A DNA stretch of 64,000 bases, from contig UQDG01000004.1 of assembly GCA_900539695.1 (NCBI GenBank), positions 99,229 through 163,228 of the forward strand, given 5' to 3'. This stretch comes from an uncultured Oscillospiraceae bacterium. Lineage in GTDB: Bacteria; Bacillota; Clostridia; Oscillospirales; Ruminococcaceae. The position numbers and the translations under genes were made by a program. Below the pieces are notes generated by a model. It was not told the origin of the DNA and made no database searches. It saw only the letters and a program-made list of their open reading frames with translations. How positions within the stretch are numbered: the stretch's first letter is position 1; every line of letters begins with the position of its first letter. This document shows positions 23,051 to 31,782 of the stretch, in pieces.

Positions 23051-23390
23051 GGTAGTCGCTTACAAAGGTGCGTAAGCGCAATGTGATTGAAAGATCGTGT
23101 TAAGTATAGCAGATTTTGTGCAAAATAGCAATAATATATTTCAAGAAAATAGAAAAAGTTTGAAATAATTGTTAACAAACGATGTATCGCTCATTCTTTG
23201 TCCATGGTGAAAAAGTTATGAAGTACGATAGATCACCCTGCAGTTTGTAGGGATTAACCCAACCTTTATGCAATCCGCACAACTTAGCACTGCACGGGTT
23301 TTACGCTCGAAAAAGAATTTTGTCGGAATATTTGTTTTTTGGGAAATGGTGTGTTACACTATATTTAATATGGGTAGGGTGGGTTGCTGC
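23051..23390. other. intergenic region without a gene
   Basis: About 340 AT-rich bases between the permease and a GGDEF relic. It contains an A/T-rich stretch with the dyad TTTGAAATAATTGTTAACAAA near 23,159, which could be a regulator site for the permease promoter. I see no RNA gene or credible open frame. Confidence 0.5.
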
Positions 23391-23482
23391 TCCGGCCTGC
23401 AGGTGCTGGACAGCGTGCTAAAGCAGGCCGACACCGCCATGTACGAGCAGAAAAGCTGCACAAGCGCCTGCGCAGCGAGTGA
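23391..23482 (+). pseudogene. C-terminal tail of a GGDEF (diguanylate cyclase) protein
   Basis: The frame reads LDSVLKQADTAMYEQK, the end of a GGDEF domain (ADxAMYxAK motif). A one-base loss in an A-run (CAGAAAAGCTG) shifts the frame; restoring one A gives QKKLHKRLRSE and a TGA at 23,480. Everything before this is gone. It is a relic of a deleted or displaced signalling gene. Confidence 0.6.
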
Positions 23483-23491
23483 GGTGCCACC

Positions 23492-23701
23492 ATGACTTAC
23501 GTAGTAAAACGCATAGACGAACAGATGTACGGCTGCGAGGAACCCGCCCCGGGGGCGGAGGCTTTGGTCGATGTGACCCTGGTTGCGCCCGACGGGGTGA
23601 AGCGAGTACTCCCCTACCCCGATGCAGCTTTGGCCGCCGCGGATATTAACGAAGGGGATACGGCGGTTTTAACTGCTGATGGGTTGCTGAAAAAAGTATA
23701 A
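23492..23701 (+). CDS. small conserved hypothetical protein
   Basis: A 69-residue protein, MTYVVKRIDEQMYGCEEPAP and onward, with beta-rich content and a single Cys. GAGGTG lies six bases before the ATG, and a strong terminator follows. It begins 10 bases after the GGDEF relic's stop, suggesting it was the second gene of that operon. Function unknown. Confidence 0.6.
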   Translation: MTYVVKRIDEQMYGCEEPAPGAEALVDVTLVAPDGVKRVLPYPDAALAAADINEGDTAVLTADGLLKKV

Positions 23702-23715
23702 TAGCATGCAGTGCG

Positions 23716-23746
23716 AAAGAGGGACCACCTTGTGGTCCCTCTTTTC
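23716..23746 (+). terminator. terminator after the 69-residue gene
   Basis: GAGGGACCAC-ctt-GTGGTCCCTC followed by TTTTCTT; perfect 10-bp stem. Confidence 0.9.
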
Positions 23747-24045
23747 TTATAAAAAAGCCCTGCCGCAAAGTAGGCGAGGCCGAAGCACCGAAACAAAAAA
23801 TCAAGCAAATCTCCTGGTCGGTCTGTACCACACCCCAGTGCAAACAAAATCAACAGCGCGGTAAACGACAAACTGATCGGATACACCAGCATGATAGTTT
23901 GGAAGGTGCGGCTGCAGGGGGAGACGAGGTACACCTATGCCCACCACGGCCAGGCCGCCGCGTTGAACAGCTGCTCCAGCACAGCGGTAGCCGCCACAGG
24001 CAGTGCAAACAGCGGCAGCTTGTTCCGAATCGACCCGTTTAGCAT
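23745..24045 (-). pseudogene. deleted MATE-family efflux transporter
   Basis: On the minus strand MLNGSIRNKLPLFALPVAAT and VLEQLFNAA match the conserved N-terminus of MATE transporters (normally continuing ADLAVVG); a small deletion shifts the frame there. The next segment, RTFQTIMLVYPISLSFTALL and ILFALGCGTDR, reads like the last helices. The middle 350 or so residues are missing. The gene is dead. Confidence 0.5.
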
Positions 24046-24106
24046 GTCGATCTTGTTTTCTTAATGCTTTTGAAATAGCTGTGTTGTTTTTGACCCTTCC
24101 GTTCCG

Positions 24107-24520
24107 TTATCCGTGTAATTCCAAAACCGAGATCTCCCCCATTGGTACCTCGGTGCCGTCAGCCATAATCAGCAGTCCCTCAAACTCTGCCATCTTCTTT
24201 ACCACGCCGGTCACAGTGCAGTAGGCACCGCCTGCCTTGCGGGTGTCGGGCACAAAATAGCATACTTCAACGGTAGGATGCTCTTTTTTGGTCAGTGCAT
24301 CCCGCACGGTTTGCAGCGTTTCGTCCAGTGCGGCCTGCTCGTACTCGTCCAGGGTGATGCGCTGGTCGGTCAGACGGGCGGTCTCCCGCAGGGCGGCGTC
24401 CAGCCCGGTCAGCGCTGCAAAGGGCGAAAACTGCGCCGCGCGGTCGGCCCGAGCCATCGGTGCGTGCTTCTGCGAGACATGATGCGGCAGGTTGATAATG
24501 TCGTCATAGCGGTGGGTCAT
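24107..24520 (-). CDS. YolD-like protein
   Basis: A 137-residue member of the YolD-like family: MTHRYDDIINLPHHVSQKH, then RAAQFSPFAALTGLDAALRE is its signature, and the end (GTEVPMGEISVLEL) is also typical. YolD genes sit beside Y-family polymerase genes in Firmicutes and are thought to regulate them in place of UmuD. Here the ATG overlaps the polymerase stop (ATGA) and its GGAGG site lies within the polymerase gene, so the pair is coupled. Confidence 0.88.
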   Translation of the reverse strand: MTHRYDDIINLPHHVSQKHAPMARADRAAQFSPFAALTGLDAALRETARLTDQRITLDEYEQAALDETLQTVRDALTKKEHPTVEVCYFVPDTRKAGGAYCTVTGVVKKMAEFEGLLIMADGTEVPMGEISVLELHG

Positions 24521-26040
24521 GCCTTGTGCCCTCCGATCTGTGCGTTGCGCTCCATGGCGGTGGCACACTCCTGCAGGTCCATGCCCTTGATGATGGCATT
24601 TTTCCCGAACTTCTTTTTAATGGCCAGCATGGCTTGTTGGCGCCGGCGCTCCCGATCCAGCTCCTTTTCCTCGGCGGCGGCCTGCTGCTGGGCGCTTTCG
24701 GTGATGGAGAAAAAGTCCAGCTGCTCGCAGCTGTCCTTCTCACGGGCGGCGTCTTCGTCCAGCACGCGGCAGGCCACCAGGTTCACCCGCCGTACCAGCA
24801 GGCGCTTGTCTACAATGCGGTCAAAAAGCTCTGTCACAGCGTTCAAAATCGACCGCGTGGAGGACGTGTACTGCCTTAAATTCGTTGTGCCGTGGGCATG
24901 CTTGGGGATCTGCCGCCCGTAGCGGTCGGTGGCAACAGGGCCATGGTAGGCCGCATTGCGGGTGGGGTCGGTCAGATTTTCCCGGTCGTAGCCCACGGTC
25001 AGCACCAGCTGGTTGGTCATCAGGTGTTTGTCCACCAGGTCCAGCGCCAGCTGGTCAGCCATTTCCCGCACGATGAGCCGTGCCTGGTCGGCGGGCGTAG
25101 CGCAGTGCAGTACCTGGCCGCTGCCGCAGCTGTTGGCGGCGGGCTTGTAGGCCTTGATGTCCGCAATGGTGCAGGGTTCCCAGCCCCAGGCGTGGTCGAT
25201 GAGCAGCTCGGCGTTGACGCCGAATAGCCGGTAAAGCATCTCCTCGTTGTAAAAATCCTGCGGCCCGCCCAGCGAACACCGTGCTACGTCACCCATCGTG
25301 AACATATTGTGGGTCTCCAGCTTTTGGGCGATGCCCTTGCCCACCCGCCAAAAATCCGTCAGCGGGGTGTGGTCCCACAGCAGGCGGCGGTAGCGCATCT
25401 CGTCCAGCGCGGCGATGCGCACGCCGTTTTCGTCCGGCTGGATGTGTTTGGCGCGGATGTCCATGGCGACCTTGGCCAGGTACAGGTTGGTGCCGATGCC
25501 CGCCGTGGCCGTGATGCCGGTGGTGGCTAAAATGTCCAAAATCATCTTGCGGGCAAATTCTTTCGACGTTAAGCCGTATAATTTCAAGTAGGCGGTGGCG
25601 TCCAGAAACACCTCGTCGATGGAGTAGCTATGGATGTCCTCCGGCGCGACGTACTTTAAATAAACGTTGTAGATACGTGTGCTTTTCTGGATGTAGTGGG
25701 CCATCTGGGGCGGCGCGATGATGTAGTCCAGCGCCCAATCCGGGTGGTCGGCCAGCTCCCGCGCGTCGCAGCTTTTGCCGGTAAAGGTGCGGTTGGGGGT
25801 GTTCAGGCGGCGCATAGCATTGACCTGCCCCACCTTTTGGATGACCTCAAACAGCCGGGCACGGCCGGGGATGCCGTAGGCTTTCAGTGCCGGGGACACC
25901 GCCAGGCAGATGGTCTTTTCGGTACGGGAGGGGTCCGCCACAACGAGGTTGGTTTGCAGCGGGTCCAGCCCGCGCTCCACACACTCCACCGAAGCGTAGA
26001 ACGATTTCAAGTCGATGGCCATATAAATTCTCTGCGGCAT
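24517..26040 (-). CDS. Y-family DNA polymerase (UvrX/YqjW-like)
   Basis: A 507-residue translesion polymerase. The palm motifs are visible: AIDLKSFYASVECVERGLDP with the first catalytic Asp and the FYASVE steric-gate region, and SYSIDEVFLDAT with the second Asp/Glu. The HhH and little-finger parts follow. The C-terminal extension (EEKELDRERRRQQAMLAIKKKFG) is the type seen in the YolD-linked branch. I use the ATG at 26040 after GAGGGG. A LexA box was not identified upstream, so damage control is only presumed. Confidence 0.93.
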   Translation of the reverse strand: MPQRIYMAIDLKSFYASVECVERGLDPLQTNLVVADPSRTEKTICLAVSPALKAYGIPGRARLFEVIQKVGQVNAMRRLNTPNRTFTGKSCDARELADHPDWALDYIIAPPQMAHYIQKSTRIYNVYLKYVAPEDIHSYSIDEVFLDATAYLKLYGLTSKEFARKMILDILATTGITATAGIGTNLYLAKVAMDIRAKHIQPDENGVRIAALDEMRYRRLLWDHTPLTDFWRVGKGIAQKLETHNMFTMGDVARCSLGGPQDFYNEEMLYRLFGVNAELLIDHAWGWEPCTIADIKAYKPAANSCGSGQVLHCATPADQARLIVREMADQLALDLVDKHLMTNQLVLTVGYDRENLTDPTRNAAYHGPVATDRYGRQIPKHAHGTTNLRQYTSSTRSILNAVTELFDRIVDKRLLVRRVNLVACRVLDEDAAREKDSCEQLDFFSITESAQQQAAAEEKELDRERRRQQAMLAIKKKFGKNAIIKGMDLQECATAMERNAQIGGHKA

Positions 26041-26108
26041 GCGGCGCGCCCCCTCTCCCCTGGTTTGTATAGGTCTATTATATCGCACATCGCCCCAAAA
26101 GGCCAGAA

Positions 26109-26148
26109 ACAAAATCAGGGAGAGAGCCGCCAGGCCCGCTCCCTGATT
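26109..26148 (-). terminator. terminator of the lar/cbi operon
   Basis: AATCAGGGAG (26113-26122) pairs with CTCCCTGATT (26139-26148), followed on the minus strand by TTGTTT. It lies 13 bases after the DUF362 stop. Confidence 0.8.
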
Positions 26149-26160
26149 GGAGAATTGCTA

Positions 26161-27042
26161 TTACACTCTCACCAACTCATACTCGGTGGTGCCAACGCCC
26201 AGGGCCTCGGCGGCCTCGATGGTGTGGGCGCCGTGGCGGCTGTTGACGCGCTCCATAAAGTGGTCACGGCCAGGGTCGGCGCTGTGCTCGACCAGGTCCA
26301 GGCAGGCGCGGTCCAGCGCGACGGGGTCCAGGCTGGACAGGATGCCGATGTCGCCCATGCAGGGGTTCTCAGCCACGGCGCAGCAGTCACAGTCGACGGA
26401 CAGGTTCTTCATTACGGCCACATAGGCAATCTTGCCGGCAAAGTGGTCGGCCACGGTGCTGGCGGCGTCGGCCATGGCCTCCAGGAAGGTATCCTGCGGG
26501 CAGATGTTCTCCCACAGCACGGCCTGATCCTTGACCTTGCCGCCGGAGTGGATGTAGGCCTTGCCGGCGCTGGAAGCACAGCCGATGGACAGCTGCTTCA
26601 GCGCGCCGCCGTAACCGCCCATGGGGTGGCCCTTGAAGTGGATCAAAACCAGCATGCTGTCGTAGTTTTCGATGTCCTTGCCCAGCAGGTTCTCGCTCAG
26701 GACCTTGCCATTCTTCACGGGCCAGACGACGTCCGGTCCTTCGGCATCCATGATGTCAACGTCGAACAGGTCGCTCCAGCCGTGTTTTTTCATCAGCTGT
26801 ACGTGCTTGGGGGTCTCGTTGCGGGCGCCGCCGTAAGCAGTGTTGCACTCGACCACGGTGCCGTGGACGGCGTCGATGACCGGCTTCATGAACTCGGGAC
26901 GCAGGAAGTTCTGGTTGCCATCCTCGCCGCTGTGGACTTTAACGGCCACCTTGCCGGGCAGTTCTACGCCCAGCTGGCGGTACATCTTCAACACGGCCTC
27001 AGGGGTGATCTCCTTGGTGAAATAGACAGTAGACTTTGCCAT
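26161..27042 (-). CDS. DUF362-family protein, last gene of the lar/cbi operon
   Basis: A 293-residue DUF362 protein: VAVKVHSGEDGNQNFLRPEF, then VVECNTAYGG and DSMLVLIHFKGHPMGGYGGA are the family signatures. Many DUF362 proteins carry a ferredoxin-like Cys cluster; here there is only a CDCC group (near residue 220), so a classic 4Fe-4S site looks absent. It starts 25 bases after cbiO on the same strand, with a terminator after it, so it belongs to the nickel operon. It might use or handle the nickel cofactor, but this is inference from location. Confidence 0.82.
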   Translation of the reverse strand: MAKSTVYFTKEITPEAVLKMYRQLGVELPGKVAVKVHSGEDGNQNFLRPEFMKPVIDAVHGTVVECNTAYGGARNETPKHVQLMKKHGWSDLFDVDIMDAEGPDVVWPVKNGKVLSENLLGKDIENYDSMLVLIHFKGHPMGGYGGALKQLSIGCASSAGKAYIHSGGKVKDQAVLWENICPQDTFLEAMADAASTVADHFAGKIAYVAVMKNLSVDCDCCAVAENPCMGDIGILSSLDPVALDRACLDLVEHSADPGRDHFMERVNSRHGAHTIEAAEALGVGTTEYELVRV

Positions 27043-27067
27043 AAAAGGTTTCCTCCTTTAAACTACA

Positions 27068-27814
27068 TTATATCGATTGAAACCGCAGAGGCAGTTCCAA
27101 ATCGCAATCAGCCAGCAACGCACCGTCGTGCAAAATTTCCTCGGCCGGGCCGTCGGCGGCAATGCGCCCTTCGTACAGCAGCACCACCCGGTCGCAGGTA
27201 TCGTAGATAAAATCCAGATCGTGGGAGGCAATCAGCATCGCACAGGGCAGTCCCCGCAAAATTTCTATTAAGTTGCGCCGGTTTTTCGGGTCCAGCGCGG
27301 CGGACGGCTCGTCCATCAAGATCAGCTCTGGGTCCAGTGTCAAGATGCCTGCGATAGACGCAAGTTTCTTCTGCCCACCGGACAGCCGGTACACCGGCCG
27401 GTCGGCGCAATCCTCGATGTGCACCTGCTGCAAGGCACGGTGGGTGCGGGCGGCCACTTCCTCGGTCGGGTAACCGTAGTTCTGCGCCGCAAAGGCGACG
27501 TCCGCCGCCACTGTGGGCATGAACAGCTGGCTGTCCGAATCCTGAAAAATGTACCCCACTTTCCGCCGGATAGATGCCAAATTTTCGCGCTGCATCGCAA
27601 GGCCCGCCACTTCCAGCGTGCCCTGCTGCATGGGCAGAATACCCACCAGCAGCTTTAACAGTGTGGATTTGCCCACGCCGTTGCAGCCAACAAGGCCCAC
27701 CCGCTGGCCGGACGCAATGTTCAGGTTTATATCCTGCAAGACCGGCGCGGCGCTGTGGCCATCATAACAAAAAGTCAAGTCCTGCATCGTCAGGATAGAC
27801 TCGGAATTTGCCAT
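27068..27814 (-). CDS. cbiO: ECF transporter ATPase for Ni/Co (CbiO/NikO)
   Basis: A 248-residue ABC ATPase. Walker A GCNGVGKST, Q-loop FQDSDSQLF, signature RLSGGQKKLASIAGIL and Walker B LILMDEPSAALDP are all present. It powers the metal importer formed with CbiM and CbiQ. The ATG at 27814 has a weak AAGGGA site. Gene order cbiM-cbiQ-cbiO behind larEBC points to nickel as substrate. Confidence 0.92.
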   Translation of the reverse strand: MANSESILTMQDLTFCYDGHSAAPVLQDINLNIASGQRVGLVGCNGVGKSTLLKLLVGILPMQQGTLEVAGLAMQRENLASIRRKVGYIFQDSDSQLFMPTVAADVAFAAQNYGYPTEEVAARTHRALQQVHIEDCADRPVYRLSGGQKKLASIAGILTLDPELILMDEPSAALDPKNRRNLIEILRGLPCAMLIASHDLDFIYDTCDRVVLLYEGRIAADGPAEEILHDGALLADCDLELPLRFQSI

Positions 27815-27830
27815 AATATTGTTCCCTTTT

Positions 27831-28619
27831 TTACAAAAGTCGTCCGGCCAGCTCAAACACCGGCACGGCGCGGAAAACGGCGCAGTAGAAAACCGTTACT
27901 GCCAAAAACAGCCAACCGCCGTGCTTTTTCTGCCCTGGCGGAAAAGCTCCTGCAAAGCCCCGCAGCTGCATGCTCTCGTACACCAGCTGGGCGCGGTCGA
28001 TGCTGCGCAGTAGCAGCTGCCCCAGCAGTGAGCCCCACGCCCGGAACTGGATGCCCTTTTGCCCGGGTGCGCGCAGCGCATAGGCGGTGGCAATGCGGAT
28101 ACCCTCCTGCAAAAGCAGCACAATGTAACGGTATATCAGTAAAATTGTGGTGGTGAGCACCCGCGGACAGTGCAATTGCTGTAAAGCCGCGCAGACGGAT
28201 TCCATCCCGGTGGAGGCAATCAGCACCCACACGGCCAGAAAGCAGAACAGCCCCTTGGCCAGCAGCACGCCCAGCGAGAGCATGCCCCCGGTCACGGACA
28301 GCGGCCCCGCATGCAGCAGTACGGCGCGGTCGAACGGCAGGTTGCACAGCCCCACCACGGTTAGCAGCACAGCCACGGGTTTAAACGCCCGCAAGGCGTC
28401 GCCGGGGGTAAAGTCCGCCAACTCCAGCAAAAGCAGCGGCCAAAGTCCCATACCCAGTACGCCGGTGAGCTGATATCGCCCAAAGGACAGCGTGACGGCC
28501 AAATACACTACCGCCGCCAGCAGTTTGGGCAGCGGGGCCAGCCGGTTCAGCCAGGTATCCCGCGCGGCCAGATCGTCCAGCCGGTGAACATCCTTAATGG
28601 CCCTGTGCAGACGATCCAC
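27831..28619 (-). CDS. cbiQ: ECF transporter transmembrane protein CbiQ/NikQ
   Basis: A 262-residue membrane protein with about five helices. The LLRSIDRAQLVYESMQLRG segment is the coupling-helix motif that touches the ATPase. It begins inside the end of cbiM (26-base overlap), showing tight coupling. The AARDTWLNRLAPLPKLLAA N-terminus is typical for CbiQ. Confidence 0.92.
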   Translation of the reverse strand: MDRLHRAIKDVHRLDDLAARDTWLNRLAPLPKLLAAVVYLAVTLSFGRYQLTGVLGMGLWPLLLLELADFTPGDALRAFKPVAVLLTVVGLCNLPFDRAVLLHAGPLSVTGGMLSLGVLLAKGLFCFLAVWVLIASTGMESVCAALQQLHCPRVLTTTILLIYRYIVLLLQEGIRIATAYALRAPGQKGIQFRAWGSLLGQLLLRSIDRAQLVYESMQLRGFAGAFPPGQKKHGGWLFLAVTVFYCAVFRAVPVFELAGRLL

Positions 28620-29604
28620 GTCGATGCACCGCCTTTTTTACCAGTTTTACGCCCAAAATCACCACGGCCAGCACCACGACCGCGCCGATGATGCCCGCCG
28701 CGCTGGTCCCGGCAGCCGCGTCGGAGCCTGCAAAGTTGTAGTCCGGCAGCAGGGCCGTCCATTCTTGAATACGGGCAAAAAACGCCTGCACGGGGCCGGT
28801 GGTTTCCAGTTCGGTGCTGCCGGTCAAACGCTGCAGCGACCATTCCAACCCATCGGGGAAGGCAGATGCCAGCAGCGAAAGCCCGCCTGCGACGACCACG
28901 GCCGCGCCCGCCAGCACGCCCAGCGTGCCGCGTAAGGTCAGGCGCTGCTTCTCCCCGGCGGCCACGCCGCCCTGCCACAGCAGACTGGGGTGTGCCTCGT
29001 ACAAAAACGCAAGCACAGCGGCAGTAATGCAGCCTTCCACCGCGCCAATGGCGAAATGAATGGGCTGCATGGCCAGCAAAAACGCACCAAAGGGCAGTGC
29101 CGTAATGCCGGAGGCCAGCGTTTCTACGGATACCGAGAACGCCCCCAGCTGCAGCGAAAGGATGCAGCCGATCAGCGATGCGGCGATAATTTTCGCATGG
29201 TTCAGCCCCTTGCGGGTAAAGGCGCGCCAGATCAGCCCGCCCACAAAACAACCGTAGAACGCCATATTCCAGATGTTGGCCCCCAACGCCATCAGGCCGC
29301 CGTCGGCAAACAGCAGGCATTGGATGAGCAGCACGCCGATCATCGTCAAAAACGCGGCGTAGGGACCCACGATGGCGGCCAGCAGCATGCCGCCGCACAA
29401 ATGACCGCTGGAACCCGTGCCGGGGATGGTAAAATTGATCATCTGGGCGGCAAAAACAAAGGCACCCATCACGCCCATCACGGGCACGGCCTTGTCATCG
29501 GGCTGCTGGTTCAGCTTGCGCACCGAGCGCCCCGCCGCCACCGCCGAACAGGCGTACATGACTCCGGCAACACCCGGCGCCAATAATGCATCTGCCATAT
29601 GCAT
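28594..29604 (-). CDS. cbiM: CbiM-CbiN fusion, metal-binding component (NikMN-like)
   Basis: A 336-residue protein starting MHMADALLAPGVAG; the N-terminal Met-His-Met wraps the metal in NikM/CbiM structures. About seven helices form the CbiM part. The C-terminal region with FPDGLEWSL is a PDGLE domain as in NikN/CbiN, ending with a last membrane span. It is thus a one-chain NikMN. GGAGG lies seven bases upstream. It lies next to larC. Confidence 0.9.
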   Translation of the reverse strand: MHMADALLAPGVAGVMYACSAVAAGRSVRKLNQQPDDKAVPVMGVMGAFVFAAQMINFTIPGTGSSGHLCGGMLLAAIVGPYAAFLTMIGVLLIQCLLFADGGLMALGANIWNMAFYGCFVGGLIWRAFTRKGLNHAKIIAASLIGCILSLQLGAFSVSVETLASGITALPFGAFLLAMQPIHFAIGAVEGCITAAVLAFLYEAHPSLLWQGGVAAGEKQRLTLRGTLGVLAGAAVVVAGGLSLLASAFPDGLEWSLQRLTGSTELETTGPVQAFFARIQEWTALLPDYNFAGSDAAAGTSAAGIIGAVVVLAVVILGVKLVKKAVHRRGSSAQGH

Positions 29605-29606
29605 GG

Positions 29607-31019
29607 TTAGTCCTCCTTATTTTCGGCCAGTTCGCGCAGGACCTGGCGTGTTACATCTTGATAGGAGCGGCCCGTGCGCTTGCAGATGGCCTTGATGCTC
29701 TCATACTCGGGATAGCAGCGCTCTTCTACATCCTCGAAAACTTCGTTCCCATTGCAATGGGGCACCAGGCACATTTTGACCTCTACATCACCCAGTGAGG
29801 TGGGAATGGTGTAAATATGGCGCTTCAAGATGCTGCGCTCCATCCGCACGCGGCGGATGCCGATGGTGGTGGTCTCCGCAAAAATGATTTCTTCCAGTGC
29901 GGGAATGTCCTCCTCCAGGCAAAGCACGGTCAAAAGGTACGCAGGACGGTTCTTTTTCATGTAGACCGGGCTGTACTGCACGTCCCGTGCACCCGCGGCC
30001 AGCAGCCGCTCCATCACGTAGCCCAGCGCTTCGCCGGTGGTGTCGTCGATGTTGGATTCCAGCTTGTAGATGACGTCCTGCGCGGCATACTCGCTGCCTG
30101 CGGGGCGGATGAGCATTGCTCGCACCAGGCCGGGCAGTTCCTGCTCCCGCTTTCCGGCGCCGAGACCAATTTTGGAAACGGTGAATTCAGCGGGCAGCTG
30201 GTCGCTGGTACGCACGGCGGCAGCAATGGCCGCGCCGGTGGGGGTGACGTACTCGCCCTTGGCATCGGTGATGTGCAGGTTCAGGTGCTCCGCGGCGGCA
30301 ATGTTCACCACAGCGGGCACCGGGATGGGCAGCACGCCGTGGGCACAGCGGATGCTGCCGGTGCCCTCGTACAGCACGGGGACGATGACGTCCTCGATGC
30401 CCAGATTGTCCAGGCATACGGCCGCAGCGGTGATGTCCACGATGGAATCCACCGCGCCGACTTCGTGAAAGTGCACGGTTTCCAGCGTAGCACCGTGGGC
30501 CTTCGCCTCGGCCTGGCCCAAAATGGTAAAGATGCGCACGGCCGTGGCGCGGGCGCGGTCGGTCAGATCGGCTTTGTTCAGGATGTCCAGCACCTCGGCC
30601 AGCCCGCGGTGTGCGTGGTTATGTTCATGGTCGTGGCAATGTTCAGCCGCGTGGTCGTGGCAGCAATGCCCATGGCGGTGCTTGTGTCCACCCTCGTCAT
30701 GATGGTGGTCGTGCTCGTCATGGTTGTGCTCATGCACATCGTGGGTGTGGCCGCACTCCTCCACCCCGCCGTACAGGTAGGCCATATCGTGGTCGTGGTT
30801 CTCGTGCTCGGCGTCCAGCACCACGTCAAAATCGCAGGCGTCCAGCCCGGCCTTTTTCACTCGGCTGATGTTGATGCTGAACCCATCCAGCGGCAGGCTG
30901 GCCAGCGCTTTGCGCAGCACAACCTCGTCCGCGCCCAGGTCCAGCAACGCCGCCGTGACCATATCGCCGCTGATGCCGGAGTAACATTCCAGATACAGGG
31001 CGTCTTTTTTTTCATTCAT
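29607..31019 (-). CDS. larC: LarC, nickel insertion into the pincer cofactor
   Basis: A 470-residue full-length LarC (CTP-dependent cyclometallase) in one frame, unlike the frameshifted larC1/larC2 of Lactiplantibacillus. The N-terminus LYLECYSGISGDMVTAALLDLGA is the family signature. A histidine/aspartate-rich insertion spans about residues 73-140, a likely nickel store. The C-terminal half carries ESNIDDTTGEALGYVMERLL. It inserts nickel into the bis-thiocarboxylated precursor made by LarB and LarE. Three bases separate it from larB and two from cbiM. Confidence 0.95.
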   Translation of the reverse strand: MNEKKDALYLECYSGISGDMVTAALLDLGADEVVLRKALASLPLDGFSINISRVKKAGLDACDFDVVLDAEHENHDHDMAYLYGGVEECGHTHDVHEHNHDEHDHHHDEGGHKHRHGHCCHDHAAEHCHDHEHNHAHRGLAEVLDILNKADLTDRARATAVRIFTILGQAEAKAHGATLETVHFHEVGAVDSIVDITAAAVCLDNLGIEDVIVPVLYEGTGSIRCAHGVLPIPVPAVVNIAAAEHLNLHITDAKGEYVTPTGAAIAAAVRTSDQLPAEFTVSKIGLGAGKREQELPGLVRAMLIRPAGSEYAAQDVIYKLESNIDDTTGEALGYVMERLLAAGARDVQYSPVYMKKNRPAYLLTVLCLEEDIPALEEIIFAETTTIGIRRVRMERSILKRHIYTIPTSLGDVEVKMCLVPHCNGNEVFEDVEERCYPEYESIKAICKRTGRSYQDVTRQVLRELAENKED

Positions 31020-31022
31020 ACG

Positions 31023-31778
31023 TTAATCCTCTTTCGTGCCCAGGGCTAGGCGGTTGATTTGGGTGGCCAGATACCCGGCGCCGTAGCCATTATCGATGTT
31101 GACGGTGGCAATGCCGTTGGCGCAGGAGTTGATCATCGTCAGCAGTGCGGAAAGCCCGCCGAAGCTGGCCCCGTACCCCACCGAGGTGGGCACAGCAATG
31201 ACCGGGTTCTGCACCAGCCCGCCGATGACGCTGGCCAGTGCCCCCTCCATGCCCGCCACGGCCACTACGCAGTTGGCGCGCTGGATAGGTTCCAGGTTGC
31301 CCAGCAGGCGGTGCAGCCCGCTGACGCCCACATCGTAGATGCGCTCCACTTTCGTGCCGAAAAACTCGGCCGTCTGGGCGGCTTCCTCGGCTACGGCGAT
31401 GTCGGCAGTGCCGGCGGTGCAGACGGCCACGCAGCCGCGCAGCACCTTGCCGGGCTTTTCTACCTTTATAATGCGGGCAATGGAATCGTACACTGCACTG
31501 GGGCAGACGGCCTTGACCAGTTCAAACTGGTGGGGTGTGGCACGGGTGCCCAGTACCTCACCGTCTTCGGCGGCCAATTTTTTAAAAATGCTCGACAGAA
31601 ATTCGTCGGCCTTGCCGCTGCAAAACACCACCTCGCCAAAGCCGGACCGCAGTTTGCGGTGGGTGTCCAGCTTGGCGTAGCCCAATTCCTCGTAGGGTGC
31701 GCGGCGGAAAAACTGCTCGGCGTCCTCGACGCTTATCGCACCGCTGCGCACCTGCTCCAACACTTGTTTTGCGTCCAT
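31023..31778 (-). CDS. larB: LarB, nicotinate-adenine dinucleotide carboxylase
   Basis: A 251-residue LarB. The PurE/AIR-carboxylase-like C-terminal half is clear (VAVCTAGTADIAVAEEAAQT, then VAVAGMEGALASVIGGLV and VPTSVGYGASFGGLSALLTM). It carboxylates the pyridinium ring of NaAD and hydrolyses the anhydride, the first step in nickel-pincer cofactor synthesis. Gene lies between larE and larC with gaps of 3-4 bases. Confidence 0.95.
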   Translation of the reverse strand: MDAKQVLEQVRSGAISVEDAEQFFRRAPYEELGYAKLDTHRKLRSGFGEVVFCSGKADEFLSSIFKKLAAEDGEVLGTRATPHQFELVKAVCPSAVYDSIARIIKVEKPGKVLRGCVAVCTAGTADIAVAEEAAQTAEFFGTKVERIYDVGVSGLHRLLGNLEPIQRANCVVAVAGMEGALASVIGGLVQNPVIAVPTSVGYGASFGGLSALLTMINSCANGIATVNIDNGYGAGYLATQINRLALGTKED

Positions 31779-31782
31779 AGCA

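Noticed and set aside
21602..23086. 494-codon plus-strand frame opposite the permease
   Set aside because: Composition (Gln/Gly/Asp-rich, no fold signals) is that of an antisense shadow; the minus frame is a clear membrane protein.
30578..30868. Repetitive open frames opposite and within larC
   Set aside because: They are shadows of the His/Asp-rich codons of larC (CAC/GAC runs) in other frames.
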